From Vibrio sp. RE88 (GTDB lineage: Bacteria > Pseudomonadota > Gammaproteobacteria > Enterobacterales > Vibrionaceae), in NCBI RefSeq assembly GCF_013113835.1, contig NZ_VTYQ01000002.1, positions 434,001-498,000 of the forward strand: 64,000 nt of DNA. The letters run 5' to 3'. Positions within the stretch are counted from its first letter, which is position 1. Every line of letters starts with the position of its first letter. Under the pieces are notes generated by a model that was not told the origin of the DNA, made no database searches, and saw only the letters and a program-made list of their open reading frames with translations. A program made the position numbers and the translations under genes. This document shows, piece by piece, positions 1 through 7,956 of this stretch.

Positions 1-78
1 GCTTTTTTTGTTTTATTTTAATGAAATAGAGTCAGCATTAGGTCGGTCATAGTCAGTACTACATCAGAGGATCTGTCT

Positions 79-777
79 ATGAACACATTATTAGCGATAT
101 CCGTCGCCTCAACCCTCTCTAGTGGACAAATCTGGTCACATGAAGGTCAACCTGCTCAGGTTATTGAACTCTTTACGTCAGAAGGGTGTTCCAGCTGCCC
201 ACCAGCGGACAAATATTTATCAACGTTTGAAGAAAGTGATCGACTATGGAAAGAAATTATTCCAGTGGCTTATCACGTCGATTATTGGGACTACCTTGGC
301 TGGCAAGACGACTTTGCGAAACCTGAATACTCACAATTGCAGCGTCTCTATCGTGCATATGATGTCGTGGGCAGTGTCTACACGCCAGGATTCATTGTCG
401 ATGGTAAAGAGTGGCGCGGTTTCTTCAATTGGGTTAACCGCGAGCTTCCTGTTCTAGAACCTAGAAATGCCGAAAGGCTAACACTTAGTCGAAAGGGCAA
501 TAAGTTCATTCTTAATTTCGACAAATCAGGGCATCTCGACGCGACGATCGTCTTTCTGGCTAATAACCGAACCACCATAGTGAAGGCCGGAGAAAACAGA
601 GGAAAATCACTCGAACACGATTTTATTGCTAAGGAACGTCAGCAAAGTCGCTCCTCGACCGGAACTTGGCATTTTGAATTGACGAATGAACTGAATGACA
701 TTGATGCTGTGGTTGCTTGGATAACGAAACCAGGTAGCTTTGAGAGAATCCAAACCGTGGCAGGTAAAATTGAATAA
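79..777 (+). CDS. DUF1223 family thioredoxin-fold-like protein
   Basis: A 232-aa protein that I recognise as DUF1223. The family signature is visible early: an E-G-C-S-S-C-P-P-A-D motif at about residues 35-44 with C37 and C40, followed by YHVDYWDYLGW. The two cysteines and the thioredoxin-like layout suggest a redox or disulfide-related role, but no substrate is known to me. The first 20 residues are mildly hydrophobic and could act as an export signal, although no basic n-region is visible. A purine-rich GAGGA stretch lies about ten bases before the ATG. The next gene starts after an 80-100 base gap, so it is probably transcribed alone. Family call is firm; function is open. Confidence 0.82.
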   Translation: MNTLLAISVASTLSSGQIWSHEGQPAQVIELFTSEGCSSCPPADKYLSTFEESDRLWKEIIPVAYHVDYWDYLGWQDDFAKPEYSQLQRLYRAYDVVGSVYTPGFIVDGKEWRGFFNWVNRELPVLEPRNAERLTLSRKGNKFILNFDKSGHLDATIVFLANNRTTIVKAGENRGKSLEHDFIAKERQQSRSSTGTWHFELTNELNDIDAVVAWITKPGSFERIQTVAGKIE

Positions 778-791
778 ATTGCGCCTCATGG

Positions 792-806
792 AGTGACGCT
801 GTCACA
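792..806. promoter_or_regulatory. Degenerate copy of the TGTGACA-N-TGTCACA palindrome
   Basis: The sequence AGTGACGCTGTCACA matches 12 of 15 bases of the perfect palindrome seen at 14976-14990 and 31385-31399. It lies about 60 bases upstream of the solute-binding protein start, a position suited to an operator. It is the weakest of the three intergenic copies and could be chance. Confidence 0.3.
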
Positions 807-868
807 CTTGAGGTGTTACCATTTTTGTACTAGAAGCATACTAATGGTTTTGTTATTTGGGCATAAAT

Positions 869-1660
869 ATGGGCACTTCAAGATATCTTGTTAAATGGCC
901 AATTCTATTTATGCTGCTCATCTTTTTGACGAATCAGGCGCGTGCAAGGACCGTGACTTTTGTCACTGATGTTTGGCCTCCATATGTTTTGGATGCTTCA
1001 AAGGGGGAAGGTAAAGGCTTTTTTGTCGATCTCGTTATTGAAATGTGCAAAAGCGAGGAGACGAACATTGAAGTGGCCTATGTCCCTTGGTTAAGGGCTG
1101 AAACCATGGTTAAACACGGTTCAGCTTTCGCTGCTTTTCCCTACGCAGTCACTAAGGCGAGAAAGCAATTTGCCGACTTCTCCGTTGCGCTCACCCAATC
1201 GGCGAACCCACCTAGGATATTTTATTATCGGCCCCTTGTTCCTACGACAGATTCCATCAGCCTTGAGAAGTTAATGGCGTATCGCATCGGTACGTATCTC
1301 GGCTACTACATTAAGGAAAAATTTGATGAACAAGGGCAAGAGTATGTGCTGGCCCAAACTGAAGAAAAAGCATTTCAACTACTACAAAAAGGCCGCATCG
1401 ATTACCTTCCTGCTGATCCAGAGTCTGGTTGGAAATGGATAGCCAAACTCTTCCCAGATTCACAGCACCTCTTCGATATTCTACCTGAGCCTTTTCCCGG
1501 AACTTCACTTCACCTCATGGTGTCCCGTTCTTTCCCTAATGGACAGGAAATCCTGCATCAATGTGAACGAGGCTTTCAGCGAATGAGAGAATCTGGAAAG
1601 TATTTTGAGATGCTTAAGAGTGAAGGAAAACTTAAATATGCGATACCGGACGACAAGTGA
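869..1660 (+). CDS. Periplasmic solute-binding protein (family 3-like)
   Basis: Looks like a bacterial extracellular solute-binding protein of family 3 type. A signal peptide is clear (hydrophobic run ILFMLLIFLTNQ, then ARA). The mature part opens TVTFVTDVWPPYVLDASKG, typical of the first strand and ligand loop of this fold, and has the AFPYAVTKAR-type hinge region. I take the ATG at 869; an in-frame TTG at 857 would add four residues. Neither has a strong ribosome site. No permease or ATPase genes are adjacent, so it is more likely a sensor accessory or an orphan binding protein than half of a transporter. The next gene, a GGDEF-EAL protein, begins 75 bases later on the same strand and could be a partner; that link is inferred only from position. 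Confidence 0.72.
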   Translation: MGTSRYLVKWPILFMLLIFLTNQARARTVTFVTDVWPPYVLDASKGEGKGFFVDLVIEMCKSEETNIEVAYVPWLRAETMVKHGSAFAAFPYAVTKARKQFADFSVALTQSANPPRIFYYRPLVPTTDSISLEKLMAYRIGTYLGYYIKEKFDEQGQEYVLAQTEEKAFQLLQKGRIDYLPADPESGWKWIAKLFPDSQHLFDILPEPFPGTSLHLMVSRSFPNGQEILHQCERGFQRMRESGKYFEMLKSEGKLKYAIPDDK

Positions 1661-1735
1661 CTTTGCATTACGAAAAGCTCTTAACAATCAAAAGCTATAA
1701 TTAGAAGATTGTGGTTATAGTTACAGGGCTCGTCT

Positions 1736-4213
1736 ATGACAAATGATTCAGAATTATGGCTGTTGCGAAGCATAAAAGTATTACCGGTGACACTTACGAT
1801 GACGGTAATGCTTGCCATAACTTTGATTTTTGTCGGAGAAGAACAAAGAAAAATTGATGCATTGCTGGATGGCTTTCGACAGGACTTTATAGAGAACCAG
1901 CGTGAGCAATCACAACATCAACTGCAAAACATCCATCAACATCTGCTTTTTGATGCCTCTCAAACCGTCGATGTATTAAAAGCCGACATTCGAGAACGAG
2001 TTTATGAAGCGCATCACATTGCCAGCGGATTGTATCGCGCTTATCCCAATCATTCTGAGGAAGAACTTCAATCCCTAATATCTGAAGCATTGAGAGATGT
2101 GAGGTTTAATGAAGGTCGCGGCTATTTCTTTATATTCTCGATGGAAGGTATGAGCATTATGCATGGGCTGCTTCCGCATATTGAAGGAACGTCCAAAATT
2201 GATGCGAAAGACAGTAAGGGAACTTTGATTTTAAAAGAGCATATTGAGCTTATTCAACAATCAACGACTGGTGAAGCCTTTTACCAATGGTGGTATAAGA
2301 AGCCGGGGCACGGTGATATAGAATTTGAAAAAATTGGCTTTGGTAAGAAATTCGAGCCTTTTGATTGGTTTATCGGGACTGGTGAGTACGTTTCTGACGT
2401 CGAAGATGAGATCAAGCTAAGGCTTCTAGAGTGGCTGACTGCCTTAAGATATGGAGAAGACAATTACGTATTTGTGTTGGATATGAAAGGGGTGACGTTA
2501 GCGCATAAAGATCCCAATCGAATTGGAGACTCTGAACCTGAACTCCTTGAAACTATTAGAACAACATTGGATGGCAATTTGTCAGGTTTCGTCGAATATC
2601 AAAGCCCCTATACCCCAGAGGGCATCTTCAACTCAAATAAGGTTAGTTATGTTCAGGTATTACCAGAATGGGGATGGATCATTGGGACAGGCTTTTATAC
2701 GGAACACGTAGAACGTATTTTGAACCCCCAAGTGGTTAAGTTGAAACAAGCGCATTCCGAGGATCTTCTGCGTGTAATTCTTATTTTGGCTGGCTTAATG
2801 CTACTTCTCGTCACCTTGTCGGTTTGGGCAAGTAAGTTGGTGAAAAGGCGCTTTGACGATTATCAGCAGAGAATTGAAGAGGATATAAAGCAACTCGAGA
2901 TAAGTCGTGTGCAATTGGAAAGATTAGCCCATATCGATTCTTTAACGGGCATTGCCAACCGCAGCCAACTGGATGAGCACCTTGACAGCTGCATCGAGCA
3001 ATGCCGAGTAGAGAACTCTAAATACGCAGTTTTATTTGTCGACTTAGATGACTTTAAAAGGATCAACGACAAATATGGCCACCATGCCGGTGATGAGTTG
3101 CTTAAAGCCGTCAGTACGACATTCTCCAAACTCAGACGTGATGATGAAATACTGGTTCGTTTCGGTGGAGACGAGTTTGTTTTCGGTTTTCCTGTCGTTG
3201 AAGAGGGGGAAGCGATTCTCCGAGCAGAAAGGATTCAAGAGGCGATCGCTGTGCCTGTTCTATTCAATGGCGTTCAACTGTCGACCAGTTGCAGTATTGG
3301 TGTCGCGATTTTCCCTGAGCATGGCTCAAACTCTTCGGAATTGTTATCTCACTCCGATGTTGCGCTTTTCACGTCCAAAGAAAAATCGAAAGGCCAAATA
3401 CAGCTTTTCACCCGCGGAATCAGCGATATATTGGAACACCAATTTGCGCTTGAAGAACAGCTAAGTTTTGCTTTAGCGAGAGAAGAAATCAGTGTTGAGT
3501 ACCAACCTAAAATTAATGCTTCTACTGGTGAGATTATTGGCGTCGAGGCGTTGTGTCGTTGGCATTCATCGGAGTTTGGCTATGTTCCTCCCGATCAGTT
3601 CATAGATGTTGCTGAAAAAACGGGATTGATTATTGAGATTGGTGATTTCGTAATGAAACAGGCCTGCAAGGACATCGTTCTATTCAATCGACTCAATCAA
3701 AGCCAAGTTGGCGTCGCGATAAACATCTCTCCATTGCAGCTCCTGCATAAAGATTTTGAACTAAAAGCCAAAGACATCCTCAATTCAAACGAGCTGAATA
3801 ATCATCTGGTGATTTTTGAAATCACAGAGAATGTTGTCATTGAAGATACGGACCGGGTTAAAGACATACTAACGAACTTGAGCACGGAAGGGTTTGGAGT
3901 CTCGCTTGATGACTTTGGGACGGGGTACTGTTCTCTCCGGTATGTTAACGAACTGCCAATATCGGAGATCAAAATTGATCGACAGTTCATCCGAGATATC
4001 GATGACGACAACTATTTGGACAGTTTAGCGAACACCATCATAGCGATGGGGCATTCCAATCAGCTTAACTTGGTGGCGGAAGGCGTGGAAACCCAACATC
4101 AGGCGGAGTTGCTAAACCAAATGGGTTGCCAAGTGCTTCAGGGTTACTATTTTGATAAACCACTGACCTTTAATCAGCTATGTGATAAATACGCTCAACG
4201 ACAGCGAGCGTAA
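1736..4213 (+). CDS. Cache-sensor GGDEF-EAL cyclic-di-GMP enzyme
   Basis: An 825-aa inner-membrane signalling protein. A first membrane segment lies near residues 15-32. Two Cache-like periplasmic modules follow (GRGYFFIFSMEG and DNYVFVLDMKG mark them), then a second membrane helix near 345-365. The GGDEF domain has an intact GGDEF at residues 477-481. The EAL domain begins at residue 604 with E-A-L and keeps NISP, EITEN, DDFGTG, KIDRQF and EGVET, so phosphodiesterase activity is likely. The inhibitory I-site upstream of GGDEF reads RDDE rather than RxxD, so product inhibition is doubtful. Which activity dominates cannot be told from sequence. A GC-rich hairpin sits just after the stop codon. 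Confidence 0.93.
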   Translation: MTNDSELWLLRSIKVLPVTLTMTVMLAITLIFVGEEQRKIDALLDGFRQDFIENQREQSQHQLQNIHQHLLFDASQTVDVLKADIRERVYEAHHIASGLYRAYPNHSEEELQSLISEALRDVRFNEGRGYFFIFSMEGMSIMHGLLPHIEGTSKIDAKDSKGTLILKEHIELIQQSTTGEAFYQWWYKKPGHGDIEFEKIGFGKKFEPFDWFIGTGEYVSDVEDEIKLRLLEWLTALRYGEDNYVFVLDMKGVTLAHKDPNRIGDSEPELLETIRTTLDGNLSGFVEYQSPYTPEGIFNSNKVSYVQVLPEWGWIIGTGFYTEHVERILNPQVVKLKQAHSEDLLRVILILAGLMLLLVTLSVWASKLVKRRFDDYQQRIEEDIKQLEISRVQLERLAHIDSLTGIANRSQLDEHLDSCIEQCRVENSKYAVLFVDLDDFKRINDKYGHHAGDELLKAVSTTFSKLRRDDEILVRFGGDEFVFGFPVVEEGEAILRAERIQEAIAVPVLFNGVQLSTSCSIGVAIFPEHGSNSSELLSHSDVALFTSKEKSKGQIQLFTRGISDILEHQFALEEQLSFALAREEISVEYQPKINASTGEIIGVEALCRWHSSEFGYVPPDQFIDVAEKTGLIIEIGDFVMKQACKDIVLFNRLNQSQVGVAINISPLQLLHKDFELKAKDILNSNELNNHLVIFEITENVVIEDTDRVKDILTNLSTEGFGVSLDDFGTGYCSLRYVNELPISEIKIDRQFIRDIDDDNYLDSLANTIIAMGHSNQLNLVAEGVETQHQAELLNQMGCQVLQGYYFDKPLTFNQLCDKYAQRQRA

Positions 4214-4232
4214 AGGAGGCGCATAGCCTCCT
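4214..4232. terminator. Hairpin between convergent genes
   Basis: Seven-base arms AGGAGGC and GCCTCCT around the loop gcata lie between the convergent stops at 4213 and 4242. There is no clear T-run on either strand, so termination efficiency is uncertain. Confidence 0.45.
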
Positions 4233-4241
4233 AGCAAACAG

Positions 4242-4772
4242 TTATTGAGTCTGAATGAGTACCAATGCATCAAAGAGTGCTTTCTTATCAGCGTCTGTCA
4301 GGTATCGCTCATTAATCGCCGCTTGAAACATAGGCCAGTCACTCTCTTTAAACTCACCACCTTCGTGTAGATACTGTGCAACTCCGGCAGTAATCTCTTG
4401 GCCAAGCTTGATCAGCTCAGGGCGAATAACCGTCTTAAGATCTCTTGGGGTACGCGTTTCTTGTGCGGTCAATAAATCAGCTCGGTATCGGAACTGAATC
4501 GCCTTTGCTGCGGAAATTTGAGCGGCAAAAAATGCTTCAACACTTTGTTTGTCTAAGCCTTCTTTTTCTGCCGCTACGCTAGCAGACTCAATGACGACGG
4601 CGTCTCTTTTCTTATCTTCTACCGCTATACCATTGTTTGCTTTGTGCAGTGCGACGTCCTCCATGTAACTGAGGCGATGATCTATGGTTGAGAAAATATC
4701 CGTTTTTGTAGGGGCGGCGAAGACTTGAAAAGACATGACTGCGCTTGTGAGAAGGAGGGGTAAAAGTCGCAT
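4242..4772 (-). CDS. Periplasmic chorismate mutase (AroQ gamma type)
   Basis: Chorismate mutase converts chorismate to prephenate on the way to phenylalanine and tyrosine. The 176-aa protein has a signal peptide ending VFA-A near residue 20, which puts it in the periplasm. AroQ-fold residues are visible: R33 in DHRLSYM, K44 in ALHKANN, D53 and R56 in the EDKKRDAVVIESA helix, and Q85/K90 in AAQISAAKAIQ. The length and leader fit the secreted gamma subclass. Why bacteria export this enzyme is unsettled; it may detoxify or scavenge chorismate-derived compounds. It is a single gene on the minus strand, facing the GGDEF-EAL gene across a hairpin. Confidence 0.85.
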   Translation of the reverse strand: MRLLPLLLTSAVMSFQVFAAPTKTDIFSTIDHRLSYMEDVALHKANNGIAVEDKKRDAVVIESASVAAEKEGLDKQSVEAFFAAQISAAKAIQFRYRADLLTAQETRTPRDLKTVIRPELIKLGQEITAGVAQYLHEGGEFKESDWPMFQAAINERYLTDADKKALFDALVLIQTQ

Positions 4773-5165
4773 TGAAATAAGTTCCTGATGTTAAGTGTAG
4801 AGTTGTGAAAATAGCATATAAATATAGGTGCATAAATCCAGTATCCAATAGAAAGTAAAGGACCGTTTTACGTAACACTACAAGTGTTTGAATCCACAGT
4901 ATTTCATCGCTAACTACAACGAATGTTTCTCAAATGTATTAAGCGTATAAGGCTTTGATACATTAGTGAAACAACCTATTGCAGACGATTAATTATGTTG
5001 AATGGAGGTGGCGAAAAGATCGCTGTAAAAGGTAGTGCAAAGGAATTACTGTCGATGAAACATAGCAAGAGAGAACCATTAGCCCATTGTTTGTACCGCA
5101 ACGCGGCAACAATAAGAGCTAATCACCGTAGGGCTCCAAACTTAACGTTTATTGGGTTCGGCACT

Positions 5166-6563
5166 ATGGGACGTGCGTTAAAGCGAGTAGGTGGAATAGC
5201 ATTGATCGTTACGTCACTAGTCGGGGTTGTTGGGTGTAATCAAGAAATTGCAGAAATTCTGACTTCAAATGGTGAGTCTCAGGATCATAGTGCGAACGAA
5301 AGCGCTCCTGTCTTATCCATTACATCTGGGAAGGATACATTTGCCGCAATAATGCAGGATGGATCGGTTAAGGCTTGGGGTAACGCAAACAATGGTGGTG
5401 ACCAATTTTCTGTTGATTCTCTTGCTTTAGACAATGTTGCGCACCTTGTATCCAATGGGCGTGCTTTTGCTGCTTTACTTGAGGATGGTACGGTTAAAGT
5501 GTGGGGTGATGGACGCTTTGGTGGAAGTCAGGATGAAGTAAAAGCGCTTAATATCGTTAATGCAAAAGAGATAGTCAGCAATCACAAAGCGTTCGCTGCG
5601 TTAATGGAAGATGGCACGGTACGTGTTTGGGGAGACAACAGGTTTGGCGGTGATCAACAAGCCTTCTCCACGATGAATCTTCGCAATGTTAGGAAGATCG
5701 TCAGTACAAGCGCAGCATTTGCGGCCCTTAAAACAGACGGCAGCGTCACAGTTTGGGGTGACACGTTGCGAGGGGGGAACCAGTCGCAGGTCGATGCGTT
5801 TAACATCAATAATGTTTATGACGTTGTATCAACACTAGGGGCTTTTGCCGCTTTACTGCGAAATGGTTCAGTAAAAGTTTGGGGTGACCGAGAAAAAGGT
5901 GGGCATCAAGCTGATGTGAACTTGCTCGACATGGGACATGTCGTGAGTATTGTCGGTAATCACGCGGCATTTGCGGCGTTGTCAAAAGATGGAATGGTCA
6001 ACGTTTGGGGGGATGACAAATATGGCGGAAACCAGCAACGATTAGATAGCTTGGAGATACGCGATGCAAAGCGCATCTTCAGCAATAGCAAGGTTTTTGG
6101 TGCCTTACTATCGGATGGAAAGGTGAAAGTGTGGGGAGATAAATTCCACGGTGGAAATCAGGAAGAAGTTAATGCACTTGGATTTGCTAAACCAAAGCAA
6201 ATTAGCGCCAACCACTGGGCATTTGCCGCACTGCTAGAAAATGGTTCGGTACGTGTATGGGGAAACAACTATTACGGCGGGAATCAGCAGGAAGTTAACG
6301 CCAGAATCGGAAACGCCAAAGTGCGACAAATTGTAAGTAACTCCAGCGCATTTGCGGCCCTATTGGAAGATGGCTCCGTTAGAGTATGGGGACACACTCG
6401 ATATGGTGGAAAGCAAGCCGAAGTGGATGCGCTAGACATTAAGAACGCTAGGCAGATTGTTAGTAATGACCAAGCATTCGCCGCTGTGCTAAGCGATGGC
6501 TCTATTAAAGTCTGGGGTGCATCGTCACATGGTGGGAATCAGGTTCATATCGATAGTTGGTAA
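5166..6563 (+). CDS. RCC1-like repeat lipoprotein, ten repeats
   Basis: A repeat protein of unknown function. From about 5316 to the stop it is ten tandem units of about 42 residues, each built on the pattern AFAALxxDGxVxVWGDxxxGG, which resembles RCC1/BLIP-II beta-propeller blades. I prefer the ATG at 5166 because it gives a short basic start, a hydrophobic stretch and the lipobox VGVVGC, so the product would be a membrane-anchored lipoprotein. The same frame is open from ATG at 4995, which would put 57 basic residues before the signal. No enzyme motif is visible; adhesion, ligand binding or inhibition of an envelope enzyme are possible. A strong terminator follows. Confidence 0.7.
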   Translation: MGRALKRVGGIALIVTSLVGVVGCNQEIAEILTSNGESQDHSANESAPVLSITSGKDTFAAIMQDGSVKAWGNANNGGDQFSVDSLALDNVAHLVSNGRAFAALLEDGTVKVWGDGRFGGSQDEVKALNIVNAKEIVSNHKAFAALMEDGTVRVWGDNRFGGDQQAFSTMNLRNVRKIVSTSAAFAALKTDGSVTVWGDTLRGGNQSQVDAFNINNVYDVVSTLGAFAALLRNGSVKVWGDREKGGHQADVNLLDMGHVVSIVGNHAAFAALSKDGMVNVWGDDKYGGNQQRLDSLEIRDAKRIFSNSKVFGALLSDGKVKVWGDKFHGGNQEEVNALGFAKPKQISANHWAFAALLENGSVRVWGNNYYGGNQQEVNARIGNAKVRQIVSNSSAFAALLEDGSVRVWGHTRYGGKQAEVDALDIKNARQIVSNDQAFAAVLSDGSIKVWGASSHGGNQVHIDSW

Positions 6564-6584
6564 ATTACCCGCTTTATTCTTAGT

Positions 6585-6611
6585 AACGCCCTTTTAATTA
6601 AGGGCGTTTTT
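6585..6611 (+). terminator. Rho-independent terminator
   Basis: Arms AACGCCCTT and AAGGGCGTT around an AT loop, followed by a T-run, 22 bases after the RCC1-like gene. Confidence 0.9.
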
Positions 6612-6882
6612 TATACCCAAACAGTCCATGAGACTTTCATTCCAATCAAATTGAATTTTTCCCAACAACGAAACCAAATTGAAACATTCGTTAAAATAGT
6701 AAAAAGTATGATCTAAACTCATTAAGTCGTTTCATGCTCAGTAAGGTAACTTCTGAGTACGGCTTAATGGTTTTAGGTTGTTCCACTAAGTGCTTGACCC
6801 AAATGAACGATGACCTTGATTTGACGTTGAGCGCCGACCCGCAAGTTATACTCATACGATACAAATGCCTACTTAACCTGCG
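6612..6882. other. Intergenic region with a possible 50-codon leader ORF
   Basis: This stretch lies between the terminator and the HPt gene and should hold the promoter of the HPt-regulator unit. An open frame from ATG at 6734 to TGA at 6884-6886 encodes 50 residues and ends in an ATGA overlap with the first ATG of the HPt gene. It has no visible ribosome site and no recognisable product, so I do not call it as a gene. Nothing else is recognisable here. Confidence 0.3.
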
Positions 6883-7230
6883 ATGAAAACTTTGGGACTT
6901 ATCATGATGCCTGAAAATGAACGGTTAGTTATCCAACAAGAAACCCACTACTTTATTCAAGAATTGTGTGATGGTGATGTGGATGACGCGTTGGGTTTAA
7001 TTGAGGAATTGTCCGTTCATGCAAACACACTGATCCGAGACTCGGACTCAAAAAGCCATTTGGATTCTGCTATTCACAAGATTTCAGGAAGTTGTGGCGT
7101 GATGGGGTTTGATACTTTAGCGGCCACATTGAAGCATTTACAACGCAATGCCAGTAGCTCGAGTCTTATTGCCGAACAATTTAATACAATGCTGGCAACA
7201 TACATTTCACTTATAAAATCAGAATATTAA
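6883..7230 (+). CDS. Stand-alone histidine phosphotransfer (HPt) protein
   Basis: A 115-aa protein with one HPt helical bundle. The phosphate-accepting histidine is in AIHKISGSCGVMGF (H65), matching the HKLKGSxGxxG pattern of ArcB/TorS-type HPt domains. Stand-alone HPt proteins shuttle phosphate between a hybrid kinase receiver and a separate regulator. The flanking genes supply both partners: a response regulator 21 bases downstream and a hybrid kinase without its own HPt domain on the opposite strand. The start is uncertain: ATGs at 6883, 6904 and 6907 are in frame, and GGGAC at 6893 favours the later pair. Confidence 0.85.
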   Translation: MKTLGLIMMPENERLVIQQETHYFIQELCDGDVDDALGLIEELSVHANTLIRDSDSKSHLDSAIHKISGSCGVMGFDTLAATLKHLQRNASSSSLIAEQFNTMLATYISLIKSEY

Positions 7231-7251
7231 TAAGAAGAACCGGAAAAACCA

Positions 7252-7956
7252 ATGCCATATAAATCTGTATTACTGGTCGAAGACGATATCTTTACATCGA
7301 GGTTAATTAAGAAGTACCTTGAGTGCAGGGATGTCATCGTTCATCAGGCATTTGATGTTGGTTCTGCGTTCAATAAAGCGGTAGAGAACAATATTGACCT
7401 AGTTATCCTCGATCTTTCCTTGCCATCGGGGTTTTCTTTGGATCATTTCAAAGAGTTGAAGTCTGTGGTCAATAGTCCAATTGTTATTTATACCGCGCGT
7501 CGTGATGAAGAGATCGAGCTACTCAGTCTTAATCTCGGGGCTGACGATTTTATTCAAAAGGAGAGAGGGGTTAAGGTGCTTTACGCGAGAATGAAGAAGC
7601 ACCTTAAATTTGAAGAAGACGATGATCTTTCTTACACTGAATCCGAAGAAACAGAACTGAACATAAACGGTTTCACTTTCGACAAAGGGGCGAATACGGT
7701 TACTCACGAAAGCACTTTGCTTGAACTCACGTTAAAAGAGATGAGCATCATCTACTATCTGGCCATCAACTCCAATCGGGCCGTTTCTCGTGATGAGTTG
7801 TCATTTATTACCAAAGGTTACGCCTACGATGGTTGGTCAAGAAGCATGGACCTTTCTGTGTTTCGACTTCGCAAGAAACTCGACTCCGCGTTTAAAAAAT
7901 CACTTTCGATTAGCACGATTCGCGGCAAGGGCTACCAACTCAATTTTAATGATTAA
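7252..7956 (+). CDS. OmpR/PhoB-type response regulator
   Basis: A 234-aa regulator with an N-terminal receiver (acidic pair D11/D12, phosphorylation site D54 in LVILDLSLPSG, T81, K103) and a C-terminal winged helix ending IRGKGYQLNF. The recognition region contains RSMDLSVFRLRKKL, typical of OmpR-type DNA-binding domains. It follows the HPt gene after 21 bases with AAGAAG as a ribosome site, so the two are probably co-transcribed. Its stop codon overlaps that of the convergent hybrid kinase. The target genes are not evident; the nearby RCC1-like gene and chemoreceptor are only positional candidates. Confidence 0.93.
   Translation: MPYKSVLLVEDDIFTSRLIKKYLECRDVIVHQAFDVGSAFNKAVENNIDLVILDLSLPSGFSLDHFKELKSVVNSPIVIYTARRDEEIELLSLNLGADDFIQKERGVKVLYARMKKHLKFEEDDDLSYTESEETELNINGFTFDKGANTVTHESTLLELTLKEMSIIYYLAINSNRAVSRDELSFITKGYAYDGWSRSMDLSVFRLRKKLDSAFKKSLSISTIRGKGYQLNFND

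Noticed and set aside
122..457. 111-codon open frame overlapping the DUF1223 gene
   Set aside because: It is in another frame of a clear DUF1223 gene, with no ribosome site or recognisable domain.
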